This document shows, in pieces, positions 39,196-39,274 of a stretch of DNA of 39,274 bases (positions are counted from its first letter, which is position 1; the number at the start of each line of letters is the position of its first letter). The stretch spans positions 1 to 39,274 of the forward strand of contig JAAVEW010000027.1 in the NCBI GenBank assembly GCA_014801075.1, read 5' to 3'. The translations under genes were made by a program, and so were the position numbers. A model generated the notes under the pieces. That model did not search any database and had not been told where the DNA came from. It saw only the letters and a program-made list of their open reading frames with translations. The DNA comes from Barnesiella sp. (lineage in GTDB: Bacteria; Bacteroidota; Bacteroidia; Bacteroidales; Muribaculaceae).

Positions 39196-39274
39196 CACTC
39201 GCTTTCGGGAAGCAAGCGAGCTCCCAACGCCGCGAAGCCAAGGCGAGCGAAGCGGGAGGGCATGACTCTCACGC
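39196..39274 (+). other. hairpin-rich leader, truncated at the edge
   Basis: CTCGCTT and AAGCGAG (about 39199-39221) form one stem. CTCCC (39222-39226) and GGGAG (39255-39259) can close a second. The abrupt change to GC-rich, self-complementary sequence right after the promoter suggests a stable RNA precursor. Confidence 0.5.

Larger units (their letters stand above)
38799..39274. other. gap between dnaE and the right edge
   Basis: No protein gene is supported. It holds the dnaE promoter, a small perfect hairpin (38996-39012), an A-rich stretch with repeated CATGAAAAA (about 39141-39165), a consensus plus-strand promoter and the first 75 or so bases of a structured transcript. Confidence 0.6.

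Noticed and set aside
39084-39272. Minus-strand 62-codon frame at the right edge
   Set aside because: It overlaps a consensus plus-strand promoter and structured leader. Such frames upstream of stable-RNA genes are usually spurious.
1-39274. CRISPR arrays or tRNA genes
   Set aside because: No regularly spaced repeats of 25-40 bases were seen. No intergenic stretch shows a tRNA T-arm with matching acceptor ends.

Overview
The window looks like chromosomal DNA of a gut Bacteroidales, most likely of the Muribaculaceae/Bacteroidaceae type. The evidence is the repeated Bacteroidetes promoter form TTTG-N19..21-TAnnTTTG, lineage-typical families (DUF4493/PCMD-like lipoproteins, HU-CCDC81/SPOR protein, DUF6377-like membrane regulator, winged-helix DUF2582 protein, a single long LptF/G-type permease) and the lack of Shine-Dalgarno sites. 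The genus is inferred, not shown.

Layout. 1-1556: two long imperfect palindromes, a secreted SH3-NlpC/P60 peptidase whose start codon lies inside the second palindrome, and rpmH (51 aa). 2051-9813: an AT-richer type I restriction-modification operon, hsdM - DUF1016 nuclease - hsdS - two-TM orphan - hsdR. hsdS is split by a one-base frameshift, and the DUF1016 gene is bracketed by a near-perfect 17-bp repeat of the hsdM/hsdS junction, as if it had been inserted there. 9972-12859 (minus): a HAD hydrolase and DegT-type aminotransferase pair, then rsgA. 13116-14937: a small winged-helix protein, a Crp/Fnr regulator and a secreted TPR protein. 15054-18760 (plus): an HU-SPOR protein with an apparently leaderless mRNA, a nitroreductase, then DUF2520 - kdsC - maf. 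18757-22036: an ATP-grasp-like protein containing an in-frame minisatellite, and mutL. 22147-24853: a divergent pair of regulators (membrane TPR-HTH and AraC). 25013-28146 (minus): ribBA behind an LptF/G-type permease. 28365-34271 (minus): three consecutive DUF4493-type surface lipoproteins behind one promoter. 34667-38798 (minus): dnaE followed by trxA. At the right edge a strong plus-strand promoter fires into a hairpin-rich leader that leaves the window, probably an rRNA or tRNA operon.

Most of the window is ordinary housekeeping. The best leads are the cassette-like DUF1016 insertion in the restriction operon, the split hsdS, the orphan membrane protein beside it, the palindromic repeat that supplies the N-terminus of a secreted peptidase together with a 19-bp hairpin in its signal-peptide codons, a recurrent 5'-UTR hairpin motif before three unrelated genes, the leaderless HU-SPOR mRNA, and a MutL without recognisable endonuclease motifs. 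No computation was run; all motif positions were read by eye.
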